Shown here one piece after another: positions 6,946 to 14,509 of a stretch of 24,284 nt of DNA. Source of the DNA: CBDCGW01 sp964430745 (GTDB taxonomy: Bacteria > Acidobacteriota > UBA890); assembly GCA_964430745.1 (NCBI GenBank), contig CAYSHI010000367.1, positions 1 through 24,284 of the forward strand. Direction: 5' to 3'. The position numbers and the translations under genes were made by a program. The notes under the pieces were generated by a model. The model worked only from the letters and a program-made list of their open reading frames with translations. It was not told the DNA's origin and searched no databases. Numbering within the stretch: the first letter of the stretch is position 1; the number at the start of each line of letters is the position of its first letter.

Positions 6946-8801
6946 CGAATCCCGGCCGTTATCAGGGAGCTTTCGAAAACGCGCTCGACGCTTTTGCTTT
7001 GCACGAGATCGTGACCGACGACAACGGTATCGCCGTGGACTACATCTTCCTCGAGGTCAATCCGAGCTTCGAGCGGATGCTCGGTGTCTCGTCCGAGGAT
7101 GTAGTCGGCCGTCGTGTCACCGAGGTCTTTCCCGGCGTCGAGCAGGAGTCGTGGATCGAAATCTACGGCCGCGTGGTGGCGACGGGTGAGCCCGCCGACT
7201 TCGACCAGCGCTCGGAGTTACTCGACAGGTACTTCAAGGTGCATGCCTATCGATCGGATCCTGGGGAATTTGTCACCGTGTTCCACGACATCTCCGCCTA
7301 CGTTCGCGCGCGCGAGGCGCTGGAGCACTCGGAGGCGTTGCGACGCTCGATGATCGAGAGCTCGCCGGATCACATCATGCGGGTGGACGTCGACGGGACG
7401 ATCCAGGCCATCAATCGGACGGTAGAAGGCCTGAAGCCCGGCGACGTCATCGGATCGAAGATCTACGACTACCTCGACGAACGATGGCACGCGGTGGTGA
7501 CGGAGTGTTTCGAGCGGGTCATCAGGACCGGCAAGCCGGATCGCTACGAGGTCGAATACGACTACGAGGATGGGCACGTCGGTTACTTCGAGAGCCGTGT
7601 CGGCCCGGTCGTGCGCGACGGAGAAGTGGTGGCGCTGACCGTCGCCGCGACCGACCGCACGCAACAGTACGAGCTCGAGGAAAAACTCAGGCAATCGCAA
7701 AAGATGGAAGCCATCGGCCGGATGGCGGGGGGGGTCGCGCACGACTTCAACAACCTGCTGACCGGCATCAAGGGCTTCAGTCACCTGGCGTTATCGAGGG
7801 AAAACCTCGACGCGACGGTCGGCGATGATCTCGCGCAGATTTCCGTCCTCGTCGACCAGGCCGGCGATCTCACCCACCAGCTGCTGGCGTTCAGCCGGCG
7901 CCAGCCGGTCGATGTCTCGGTCCTGAGCCTCAACCAGGTTATCGACGACACCGCGGAGATGCTGCGGCGCTTGCTGGGAGAGAACTTCAGCCTCGACCTC
8001 ATCACCGCCCCCGACAGCTGGAACGTTCGCGCGGACCGCAGCCAGCTACAGCAGATCATCATCAACTTGACGGTGAACGCTCGCGATGCGATGCCGAGCG
8101 GCGGCCGGATAGCGATCGAGACCCGCAACCGTGCGGCCAAGCAAGCCGGCGCGGCAGCGGCCTCGGGGGATTTCGTCGTCCTGAGCGTCGCCGACGACGC
8201 CCCGGGCATCGATTCGCGCACCCTTCCGCACATCTTCGAGCCCTTCTTCACCACCAAAGAGGCGGGTAGAGGAACCGGGCTCGGCCTGGCGACGGGCTAC
8301 GGAATCGTCAAGCAACACGACGGCCACGTCGTCGTCCGTAGCGAGCCCGGTGACGGCGCTCGCTTCGACGTTTTCCTGCCGGCGGTAAGCAGCCCCGTAG
8401 ACCACCCCGGGGATGCCGGCGACCCACGCACCGCGCATGGCGGGAGCGAAACGGTGCTGGTGGTGGAAGACGACGAGTCGGTGCGCGAGGTGACCGCGCG
8501 CATTCTGCAGTCGCGCGGGTACGAGGTGATGGCCGCAAGCAACCCGTCGGAGGCGCGGGAGTGCTTCGCGTCGCGGCCGGTGAACCTCCTGGTTACCGAC
8601 GTCGTCATGCCGGGGGGCGACGGGCCTTCGCTGTTCCGCGCGCTGTCGGCGATCGACGCTGATCTGAAGGTCATTTACATATCGGGGTACGCCGAGCCGG
8701 CGGGTATCGGCGATATTGCCGCCCTCGGAGCGCCCTATCTTCGCAAGCCGTTCGCGCCGCACGAGCTCGTGCGCATGGTTCGCGAGTGCCTCGACGACTG
8801 A
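6942..8801 (+). CDS. PAS-PAS hybrid histidine kinase with C-terminal receiver
   Basis: This is a 619-residue soluble kinase with no membrane segment. Its order is PAS 1 (about 8-120), PAS 2 (about 130-245), a short coiled linker, a dimerisation helix with phospho-acceptor H267 (GGVAHDFNN), ATPase (N box NLTVNARDAM at 375-384; lid FEPFFTTKEAGRGTGLGLA) and a receiver (about 503-617; acidic D510/D511, phospho-site D553, K602). The G1 box reads DDAPGID (418-424): the first Gly of DxGxG is Ala420, which could reduce ATP binding. An 8-G run (7727-7734) encodes the Gly-Gly before the His motif. Its ATG overlaps the uracil-DNA glycosylase stop by 4 nt. This suggests co-expression with two DNA-repair enzymes, although the PAS ligand is unknown. 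The stop abuts the opposite gene's stop. Confidence 0.92.
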   Translation: MTNPGRYQGAFENALDAFALHEIVTDDNGIAVDYIFLEVNPSFERMLGVSSEDVVGRRVTEVFPGVEQESWIEIYGRVVATGEPADFDQRSELLDRYFKVHAYRSDPGEFVTVFHDISAYVRAREALEHSEALRRSMIESSPDHIMRVDVDGTIQAINRTVEGLKPGDVIGSKIYDYLDERWHAVVTECFERVIRTGKPDRYEVEYDYEDGHVGYFESRVGPVVRDGEVVALTVAATDRTQQYELEEKLRQSQKMEAIGRMAGGVAHDFNNLLTGIKGFSHLALSRENLDATVGDDLAQISVLVDQAGDLTHQLLAFSRRQPVDVSVLSLNQVIDDTAEMLRRLLGENFSLDLITAPDSWNVRADRSQLQQIIINLTVNARDAMPSGGRIAIETRNRAAKQAGAAAASGDFVVLSVADDAPGIDSRTLPHIFEPFFTTKEAGRGTGLGLATGYGIVKQHDGHVVVRSEPGDGARFDVFLPAVSSPVDHPGDAGDPRTAHGGSETVLVVEDDESVREVTARILQSRGYEVMAASNPSEARECFASRPVNLLVTDVVMPGGDGPSLFRALSAIDADLKVIYISGYAEPAGIGDIAALGAPYLRKPFAPHELVRMVRECLDD

Positions 8802-10880
8802 TCAGCTCTTCCGCGCGGAGATGATTTCCACGGCGTCCTGAGTGGGGGCGCGGCAGGCGTAATTCTCGCACAGATAATAGGTCGGCAGCCCGTCGACGGC
8901 CTGCTTGCCGGCCAGCAGCGGTAGCTCACCGGTGGCCCGCTGCGCGTCCGGGGCGGCAGGGTCGAACGCGACGATCAGGTCGTGGGGGCGGAACTGTCGC
9001 CACAGAGAAGCCAGGGTTGCGGAGAGCTCGGCGGACTCGGCGGGGCCCACGAGCGCGACCTCGCGCGGCGCGCGGCGAGCGTAATCGACGGCAGACACCA
9101 TGTGGGCGAAGCCACTCGGTGCCGATTCCATCTGCGCGTGAAACGCCGACAGTAGGTCCTCCGCGTAGCGACCGTAGCGCTGCTCTCCCGTCAGCGTGCA
9201 CAGCCGCAAGAGCGCGTTGGCCGCCACCGCGTTGCCGCTGGGCGTGGCGCCGTCGTGCCCGGGCTTCATGCGGGCGATGAGCTGCTCGTGGTCGGTCCCG
9301 GTGAAGAAGAACCCGCCGGCGTCATCGTCCCAGAACAACTCGACCATACGGTCCGCGAGGCTGCGCGCGTGGGTCAGCCAATCGAGATCGAAGGTCGACT
9401 CGAACAGCTCGACGAGGCCCCACAGCAGATTGGCGTGGTCGTCGATGTAGCCCAGCAGGTGGGTGCGGCCGAGACGATGGCTGTGCATGAGGCGGCCATC
9501 TACGATCATCGTGTCGACAGCGAAAGCAGCCGCCTCGACGGCGGACTCGAGAAACCGGCTCTCTCCCAGAACGCGGTGCCCTTTCGCCATCGCCGCGATC
9601 ATCAACCCGTTCCAGTCGGCGAGGACCTTGTCGTCTAAACCGGGGTGGACTCTCGCTTCGCGTGCTCGGAGCAAGGTCTGTCGGGATGTCGCGAGTGTTG
9701 ATGCGAGCTCTACGGCGCTGGTGTCGAGCTCCTCGAAAAATGCCGCGGCCGGCTTGGCCAGGTTGAGGATATTCTTCCCCTCCCAGTTGCCCTCCGCGGT
9801 GACGCCGTAGACGGTGCAGAAGGCGCCGGCCTCGGCGCCGAGGAGGTCCTGCACCTCGGCATGGTCCCAGACATAGAACTTCCCCTCTTCGCCTTCGGAA
9901 TCCGCGTCGAGCGTCGAGTAGTAGCCGCCATCCGCAGACTGCATGTCGCGAATCACCCAGTCGAGGGTCTCCGTTGCAACGCGTGCGTATTCCTCGTGGC
10001 CGGTGAGTTGTACGGCTTCGAGGTACGCGGTTGCCAGCAGCGCGTTGTCGTACAGCATCTTCTCGAAGTGAGGCACCAGCCAGCGGTCGTCCGTCGAATA
10101 GCGGTGGAAGCCGCCGCCGAGTTGGTCGTACAACCCGCCGTAGGCCATCCGGTCGAGTGACAGCGTGACCATGTCCAGAACGTCGGCCCCGCCGTGGTTG
10201 TGCACGGATCGAAGCAGCAGGCTGATGGCCATCGGGTGCGGAAACTTGGGCGCCCTCGAGAAGCCGCCGAAGACAGGCTCGAAGCGCTCCCGATAGTGGA
10301 CCACGGCCTTGTCGACGAGCTCCATGGAAGGCGCGTTTGCTCGATCGCTCCTGCCGAGACGCCCCGCCTGCATGGCGATATTGTCGACGATGTCCTCCGA
10401 AGCGGTTTCGATCGCGTCGCGTTGCTGGTCGAACGACTGCCGAACGGCGTGCAGGACGCGCGGAAACCCGGGCATCCCCATCCGATCCTCGGGCGGGAAG
10501 TACGTGCCGCCGAAAAACGGCTTCAGATCGGGCGTCAGGAAGACAGTGAGCGGCCAGCCACCCTGACCCGTCATCATCTGCACGGCGGTCATGTAGATGT
10601 CGTCGAGGTCGGGACGTTCCTCCCTGTCGACCTTGATGCACACGAACCCGTCGTTCATCAACGCGGCGATCTCATCGTTCTCGAACGACTCGCGCTCCAT
10701 GACGTGGCACCAGTGGCAAGCCGCGTATCCGATGCTCACAAGGATCGGGAGATCGTCCCGCCGGGCTCTTTCCAGTGCTTCCCGCCCCCACGGATACCAG
10801 TCCACGGGGTTGCCTGCGTGCTGCAACAGGTATGGACTTGTCTCTTCGGAAAGGCTGTTCGAGCGTGTAGATTCATTCAT
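8802..10880 (-). CDS. DUF255 / YyaL (SSP411-type) thioredoxin-domain protein
   Basis: This 692-residue protein opens with the family signature SPYLLQHAGNPVDWYPWG (15-32), followed by a thioredoxin-like domain with C55-H-W-C58, GGWPL (107-111) and GGTYFPP (124-130). A long (alpha/alpha)6-barrel region follows (about 200-640), like that of N-acylglucosamine epimerase/cellobiose-epimerase folds. The family is widespread (human SPATA20, Bacillus YyaL), but its biochemical role is not established; redox function is inferred from CxxC. No signal peptide is seen, so it is cytoplasmic. The full family length is present. No clear Shine-Dalgarno precedes the ATG. It ends directly against the hybrid kinase, the two stops forming TGATCA (8799-8804), with no terminator space between. 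Confidence 0.9.
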   Translation of the reverse strand: MNESTRSNSLSEETSPYLLQHAGNPVDWYPWGREALERARRDDLPILVSIGYAACHWCHVMERESFENDEIAALMNDGFVCIKVDREERPDLDDIYMTAVQMMTGQGGWPLTVFLTPDLKPFFGGTYFPPEDRMGMPGFPRVLHAVRQSFDQQRDAIETASEDIVDNIAMQAGRLGRSDRANAPSMELVDKAVVHYRERFEPVFGGFSRAPKFPHPMAISLLLRSVHNHGGADVLDMVTLSLDRMAYGGLYDQLGGGFHRYSTDDRWLVPHFEKMLYDNALLATAYLEAVQLTGHEEYARVATETLDWVIRDMQSADGGYYSTLDADSEGEEGKFYVWDHAEVQDLLGAEAGAFCTVYGVTAEGNWEGKNILNLAKPAAAFFEELDTSAVELASTLATSRQTLLRAREARVHPGLDDKVLADWNGLMIAAMAKGHRVLGESRFLESAVEAAAFAVDTMIVDGRLMHSHRLGRTHLLGYIDDHANLLWGLVELFESTFDLDWLTHARSLADRMVELFWDDDAGGFFFTGTDHEQLIARMKPGHDGATPSGNAVAANALLRLCTLTGEQRYGRYAEDLLSAFHAQMESAPSGFAHMVSAVDYARRAPREVALVGPAESAELSATLASLWRQFRPHDLIVAFDPAAPDAQRATGELPLLAGKQAVDGLPTYYLCENYACRAPTQDAVEIISARKS

Positions 10881-11063
10881 GCGAGCCAGCTTAACAGGGT
10901 CGGAGAAAAGGCCGGGAGGCCCGGTCCTCGCCGCGGCGGTGGAGCCGCCGACGGCGCCGGCTCGTCATGGACGCGTCGAGAAAAAGCTTCGAATATCATC
11001 GGAAATGCGCGCACTCAGCCGTTCCCATCATGTACCTCTTCCGATAGCCTGAGGCCCAGCCGA
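10881..11063. promoter_or_regulatory. Divergent regulatory region, YyaL / HD-GYP regulator
   Basis: The 183 bases between divergent starts hold two GC hairpins: CCGGG-agg-CCCGG (10912-10924) and a perfect CGGCGG-tggag-CCGCCG (10934-10950). They also hold a spaced inverted repeat, ATCGGAA (10998-11004) / TTCCGAT (11039-11045), close to the HD-GYP start. GAGG at 11051-11054 is the likely ribosome-binding site. No clear sigma-70 promoter is visible. Confidence 0.35.
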
Positions 11064-12158
11064 ATGCCGCTCTCCCCCCGCCCCGAGACGTTGAACGGCG
11101 GAGGCCGAATTCTCATCGTCGACGACGAGCCGTACATCCGCGAGATTCTCTCGCGATGGCTCGTCGACGAAGGGTATGACTGCGAGCAGGCATCCAACGC
11201 CGATGCGGCGATGCAGGCTCTCGAGTGCGGCGGTATCGAGCTGATGATCTCCGACATCCGCATGCCCGGCCGCTCGGGGCTCGAGCTGCTCGACGACGCC
11301 AAGGCCCGCTATCCCGAGTTGGCGGTCATCATGCTTACCGCCGTCGATGATCGGGCGACTGCCATCCACACACTCGAGGCCGGGGCTTTCGGCTACGTGA
11401 TCAAGCCGTTCGACCGCAACGAGCTGCTCATTTCGGTCGTCAACGCGTTGGAGCGCCGCCGGCTCTCGTTGTTGAGCAATCACTATCAGCACCAACTCGA
11501 GAACGACGTGCGCGAGCGTACGGCCCTGCTTCGGCTGCGCGAGGAAGAGGTCGCCCTGCGTTTGATCACCGCCGCCGAGCATCGGGACGCCGAGACCGGC
11601 GCGCACATCCGCCGCATCGGGTTGTACTCGGAGATCATCGCCCTCGCCCGCGGTTGGGACGACGGGTCCGCCGAGGAGCTCCGCCTTGCCGCTCCGATGC
11701 ACGACGTCGGCAAGATCGGCATTCCGGACCACATACTGCTGAAGCCCGGATCTCTGACGAGCCGGGAGTTCAGCGTCATCGAGCGTCACACGACGATGGG
11801 CGCGTCGATCCTGGCCGGCTCGCGTATTCCGATGCTGCGGCTGGCGCGCCAGATTGCCCTGACACACCACGAGCGTTGGGATGGCGGCGGTTACCCCGCC
11901 GGTTTGCAGGGCGAGGACATTCCGGAAGAGGGACGCATTGTCGCCGTCGCAGACGTGTACGACGCCCTCGTGCACACTCGTGTCTATCGGCCTGCGATGT
12001 CAGAGCAGCAGGCGCTGCAAATCATGCGTCGGGCCCGCGGACGCCAGTTCGACCCCACCATTTTTGACACCTTCCTCAACGTGCTCCCCGACCTGCGCGA
12101 GGTGCGGCGTCGTCTGGCGGCGGAGAGCAATGCGCCGGCCGCTCTCGGACGTGCGTGA
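11064..12158 (+). CDS. Response regulator with HD-GYP c-di-GMP phosphodiesterase output
   Basis: This 364-residue protein has a receiver domain (about 14-130: D20/D21, phospho-site D64 in MISDIRMPG, K114), a helical linker (about 130-165) and an HD-GYP domain (about 165-350). Metal ligands are visible as H213-D214 in MHDVGKIGIPD and THHERWDGGGYP (H268, H269, GYP at 276-278). HD-GYP enzymes hydrolyse c-di-GMP to GMP/pGpG. The catalytic set looks intact, so it should be active and gated by phosphorylation. The frame is open for about 290 codons upstream, antisense to the YyaL gene. The ATG at 11064 is chosen because the receiver starts just after it. No cognate kinase overlaps it. The hybrid kinase that follows (154-base gap) is the nearest candidate. 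Confidence 0.92.
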   Translation: MPLSPRPETLNGGGRILIVDDEPYIREILSRWLVDEGYDCEQASNADAAMQALECGGIELMISDIRMPGRSGLELLDDAKARYPELAVIMLTAVDDRATAIHTLEAGAFGYVIKPFDRNELLISVVNALERRRLSLLSNHYQHQLENDVRERTALLRLREEEVALRLITAAEHRDAETGAHIRRIGLYSEIIALARGWDDGSAEELRLAAPMHDVGKIGIPDHILLKPGSLTSREFSVIERHTTMGASILAGSRIPMLRLARQIALTHHERWDGGGYPAGLQGEDIPEEGRIVAVADVYDALVHTRVYRPAMSEQQALQIMRRARGRQFDPTIFDTFLNVLPDLREVRRRLAAESNAPAALGRA

Positions 12159-12189
12159 TCGGGCGCAAACTGCGCCGGCAAAAAGAGAT

Positions 12190-12209
12190 CTCGGAATTTC
12201 CCTTCTGAG
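12190..12209. terminator. Weak hairpin after the HD-GYP gene
   Basis: CTCGGAA / TTCTGAG forms a 7-bp stem (one G-T wobble) with loop TTTCCC, about 31 bases past the stop codon. No T-run follows. Confidence 0.25.
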
Positions 12210-12231
12210 TGCGTAATCTCCCTAGGGACCG

Positions 12232-12293
12232 GTGTGGCCGGCGCCGGAAGCCGGATGTGCCCCGTCACCGGGTTGTAGCCCTGTGGGCCGCAC
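12232..12293 (+). promoter_or_regulatory. Potentially structured leader of the second hybrid kinase
   Basis: GTGTGGCC (12232-12239) can pair with GGCCGCAC (12286-12293) as an 8-bp closing stem (one G-U). It encloses CCGG-aag.-CCGG (12244-12254) and GGG-ttgtag-CCC (12270-12281) hairpins, ending 19 bases before the ATG. It does not match a riboswitch class I know. GC-rich sequence folds easily, so this is tentative. Confidence 0.22.
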
Positions 12294-12312
12294 GGACGGG
12301 GCTCGACGCGGG

Positions 12313-14403
12313 ATGGCTATGTCAAAGGCGCGTAAGCCTTCTTTCAGGGGGGGGGGAGTGGACCAGACGAGCCGCCTGCTGGCGGACGTCATGGACTCGC
12401 TGTCCGACGCCCTCATCATCACCGACTTCGAAACCCTTGAAGTCGAGTACGCCAATCGGGCGCTCGCAGACGCGCTCGGGTACGAGGCGTGGGACTTCGT
12501 CGGCGCCCCGATCACCGAGCTGTACCCGGACGAGGAGGGCGCGGCCGCGTTCCGACAGGCGCTGGCGGACGCCCTCGATCAAGGCACCGTCGGATTCCGC
12601 AGCGAGCAGGTGTTCATCCGCAAGAACGGCGATCGCACCTGGACCGAGATGACAACGCGCCTCGTCCCGGTGGACGCTCCGCAGAAGCTCGTGAGCGTTT
12701 TGCGCGACATCACCGAGCGCAAGCTCTGGGAAGACGCGCTTGTGCAGAGCCACGCCCGGCTCGAATTGCTCAACAGCATTCTCAGTGGCGTGAAACTGGG
12801 AATGACCATGGACGCGGTCATCGACCTCACCCTCAAACGACTCAGCGAGTATTTCCAAGGCATACGTGTCACCTACGGCAGAATCGATGGCGACGGCAAT
12901 CTCGTGGTCAGCAACTGCGTCCACCCCGAGGCGATGCCGTCGCTGGCCGGTTGGTCGGTGGATCTGTCCCAGTCGAAGCAGTACCTGAGTGCACTGCGGG
13001 CCGCCGAGGCCGTGAACGTTGCCGACGTGCGCAGCGAGGCGGGGATCTACGACGCCGTGGTGGGCGAAGGCACACGCGCGGCTCTGCACGTTCCCATGGA
13101 GCACGCCGACGGTCTGGTCGCCGTGATGTGCCTCGACTCTCCGGCGCCGGTGAACTGGAGCGTGCACGCGGTCACCACGGTCAGCGAGGTCGCCGCGCAC
13201 CTGTCGTTCGTTCTCAAGGATGCCGAGGCGTCGAAGACCCGGGCGCAACTCGAGGAGCAATTGCGCCAGTCGCAGAAGATGGAGGCGGTCGGTCGCCTCG
13301 CCGGCGGCGTCGCCCACGACTTCAACAACATCCTCACGGGCATCACCGGATACGTCGAGCTCGCCCTCGGGCAGGTCGACGAGGCGCAGGTTCGCCGAGA
13401 CCTCGAGCAGATCAGGCAGTTTTCCGATCGCGCGGCCGGACTCACCCACCAGTTGCTGGCGTTCAGCCGACGCCAGCCGCTGCGTGTGTCGGCGGTCGAT
13501 CTCAACGATCTCGTCGAATCCACCACTGGCATGATGGAGCGCCTCATTGGAGAAGACGTCGAGCTGACATTCCAACCCGGCGCCGATTTGGGTCTGGTGA
13601 AGGCGGACTCCGGCCAGATCGAACAGGTGCTGATGAATCTCGCCGTCAATTCCCGGGACGCCATGCCCACGGGCGGCAAGGTGCTCATCGAGACGGCGAA
13701 CGTCGAGCTCGACGCCGACTACGCGGCCGGCCATACCGCGGTCGAGCCCGGCCCGTACGTGATGCTCGCGGTGTTCGACACCGGAATCGGGATGAGCAAG
13801 GAGAGCCAGGAACGGGTGTTCGAGCCGTTCTTCACCACCAAGGAGCAGGGCAAGGGGACGGGCCTCGGCCTGTCGACCGTCTACGGCATCGTCAAGCAAC
13901 ACGACGGCAACATCTGGGTGTACAGCGAGCCTGATCGAGGCACCTGCTTCAAGATCTACTTGCCCGTTTGTGACGTGGTTCCGGCCGTCGAGGTCGCCGG
14001 CGGTCTCGCTCCCGACGTGCCGCGTGGCATCGAGACCATCCTGCTCGTCGAAGATGAGCCTCGCGTGCGCGACGCGGTGAAGCGCGCCCTCGAGAACTAC
14101 GGCTACACCGTATTGTCCGCGACGCACCCCGACGAGGCGACGACGGTATTCGAGGACAACATGAAAGGGGTCGCCATGTTGCTCTCCGATGTCGTCATGC
14201 CTGGCTGTGACGGCATCCAGCTCCATTCCCGTCTGTGCGACCGGCGTCCGGGTCTGCCGGTGCTCTTCATGTCGGGATACACCGATCGTTCGATTCTCGA
14301 AGACGGCGTCCTCAACCCCGGGATACCGTTCATTCAGAAGCCGTTCTCCCCCGCGCAGCTCGTGCACAAGGTTCGAACGGTGCTCGACGAGAGCGTCGGA
14401 TAG
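12313..14403 (+). CDS. PAS-GAF hybrid histidine kinase with C-terminal receiver
   Basis: This is a 696-residue soluble hybrid kinase. A PAS domain (about 24-135, ending RDITERK) is followed by a GAF-like domain (about 145-305), a coiled linker, the phospho-acceptor H335 (GGVAHDFNN), ATPase (N box NLAVNSRDAM; G1 D489-T-G-I-G; FEPFFTTKEQGKGTGLGLS) and a receiver (about 575-692: E580/D581/E582, D626, K676). All catalytic motifs are canonical, unlike the DDAPG box of the kinase at 6942-8801, to which it is clearly paralogous from the His-box onward. I use the ATG at 12313. Other candidates are ATG 12319, a GTG at 12358 just after a 10-G tract, and an in-frame ATG upstream at 12232. None has a good Shine-Dalgarno. 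The tract lies in codons 12-15, before the PAS domain. Confidence 0.9.
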   Translation: MAMSKARKPSFRGGGVDQTSRLLADVMDSLSDALIITDFETLEVEYANRALADALGYEAWDFVGAPITELYPDEEGAAAFRQALADALDQGTVGFRSEQVFIRKNGDRTWTEMTTRLVPVDAPQKLVSVLRDITERKLWEDALVQSHARLELLNSILSGVKLGMTMDAVIDLTLKRLSEYFQGIRVTYGRIDGDGNLVVSNCVHPEAMPSLAGWSVDLSQSKQYLSALRAAEAVNVADVRSEAGIYDAVVGEGTRAALHVPMEHADGLVAVMCLDSPAPVNWSVHAVTTVSEVAAHLSFVLKDAEASKTRAQLEEQLRQSQKMEAVGRLAGGVAHDFNNILTGITGYVELALGQVDEAQVRRDLEQIRQFSDRAAGLTHQLLAFSRRQPLRVSAVDLNDLVESTTGMMERLIGEDVELTFQPGADLGLVKADSGQIEQVLMNLAVNSRDAMPTGGKVLIETANVELDADYAAGHTAVEPGPYVMLAVFDTGIGMSKESQERVFEPFFTTKEQGKGTGLGLSTVYGIVKQHDGNIWVYSEPDRGTCFKIYLPVCDVVPAVEVAGGLAPDVPRGIETILLVEDEPRVRDAVKRALENYGYTVLSATHPDEATTVFEDNMKGVAMLLSDVVMPGCDGIQLHSRLCDRRPGLPVLFMSGYTDRSILEDGVLNPGIPFIQKPFSPAQLVHKVRTVLDESVG
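12347..12356. repeat. Homopolymer tract of ten G
   Basis: Ten consecutive G residues lie within the first 15 codons of the hybrid kinase gene and encode Gly-Gly-Gly. Tracts of this length are prone to slipped-strand change and to sequencing error. A gain or loss of one base would separate the upstream ATGs from the PAS-kinase frame, leaving only the GTG at 12358. Confidence 0.9.
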
Positions 14404-14425
14404 CCGCCGGCAGCCGCCGGGAGAC

Positions 14426-14465
14426 GTCGGCTGTCCGCGTGGCCGCATTGCAGCGGCGGGCCGAC
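14426..14465. terminator. Two-tier hairpin after the hybrid kinase gene
   Basis: GTCGGC (14426-14431) pairs with GCCGAC (14460-14465). Inside it, GCCGC-attgca-GCGGC (14442-14457) forms the apical stem. It starts 22 bases past the kinase stop and lacks a T-run. Confidence 0.4.
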
Positions 14466-14509
14466 AGCGGTAGCTTGGAGGTCTGCCCCTTCCCCGCCGG
14501 AACGCCGTG

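Noticed and set aside
10194..11063. Upstream extension of the HD-GYP regulator frame
   Set aside because: It lies mostly antisense to the YyaL gene. The receiver domain begins just after the ATG at 11064.
12232..12293. Cobalamin or c-di-GMP riboswitch
   Set aside because: A fragment resembles the GGAAGCCGG part of cobalamin riboswitches, but the GCCACTG box is missing, and the conserved c-di-GMP-I segments are absent.
12322..14448. Long open frame (708 codons) on the minus strand opposite the second hybrid kinase
   Set aside because: It mirrors the kinase in another frame, a common effect of GC-rich codon use, and shows no recognisable domain, whereas the plus strand has every kinase motif.
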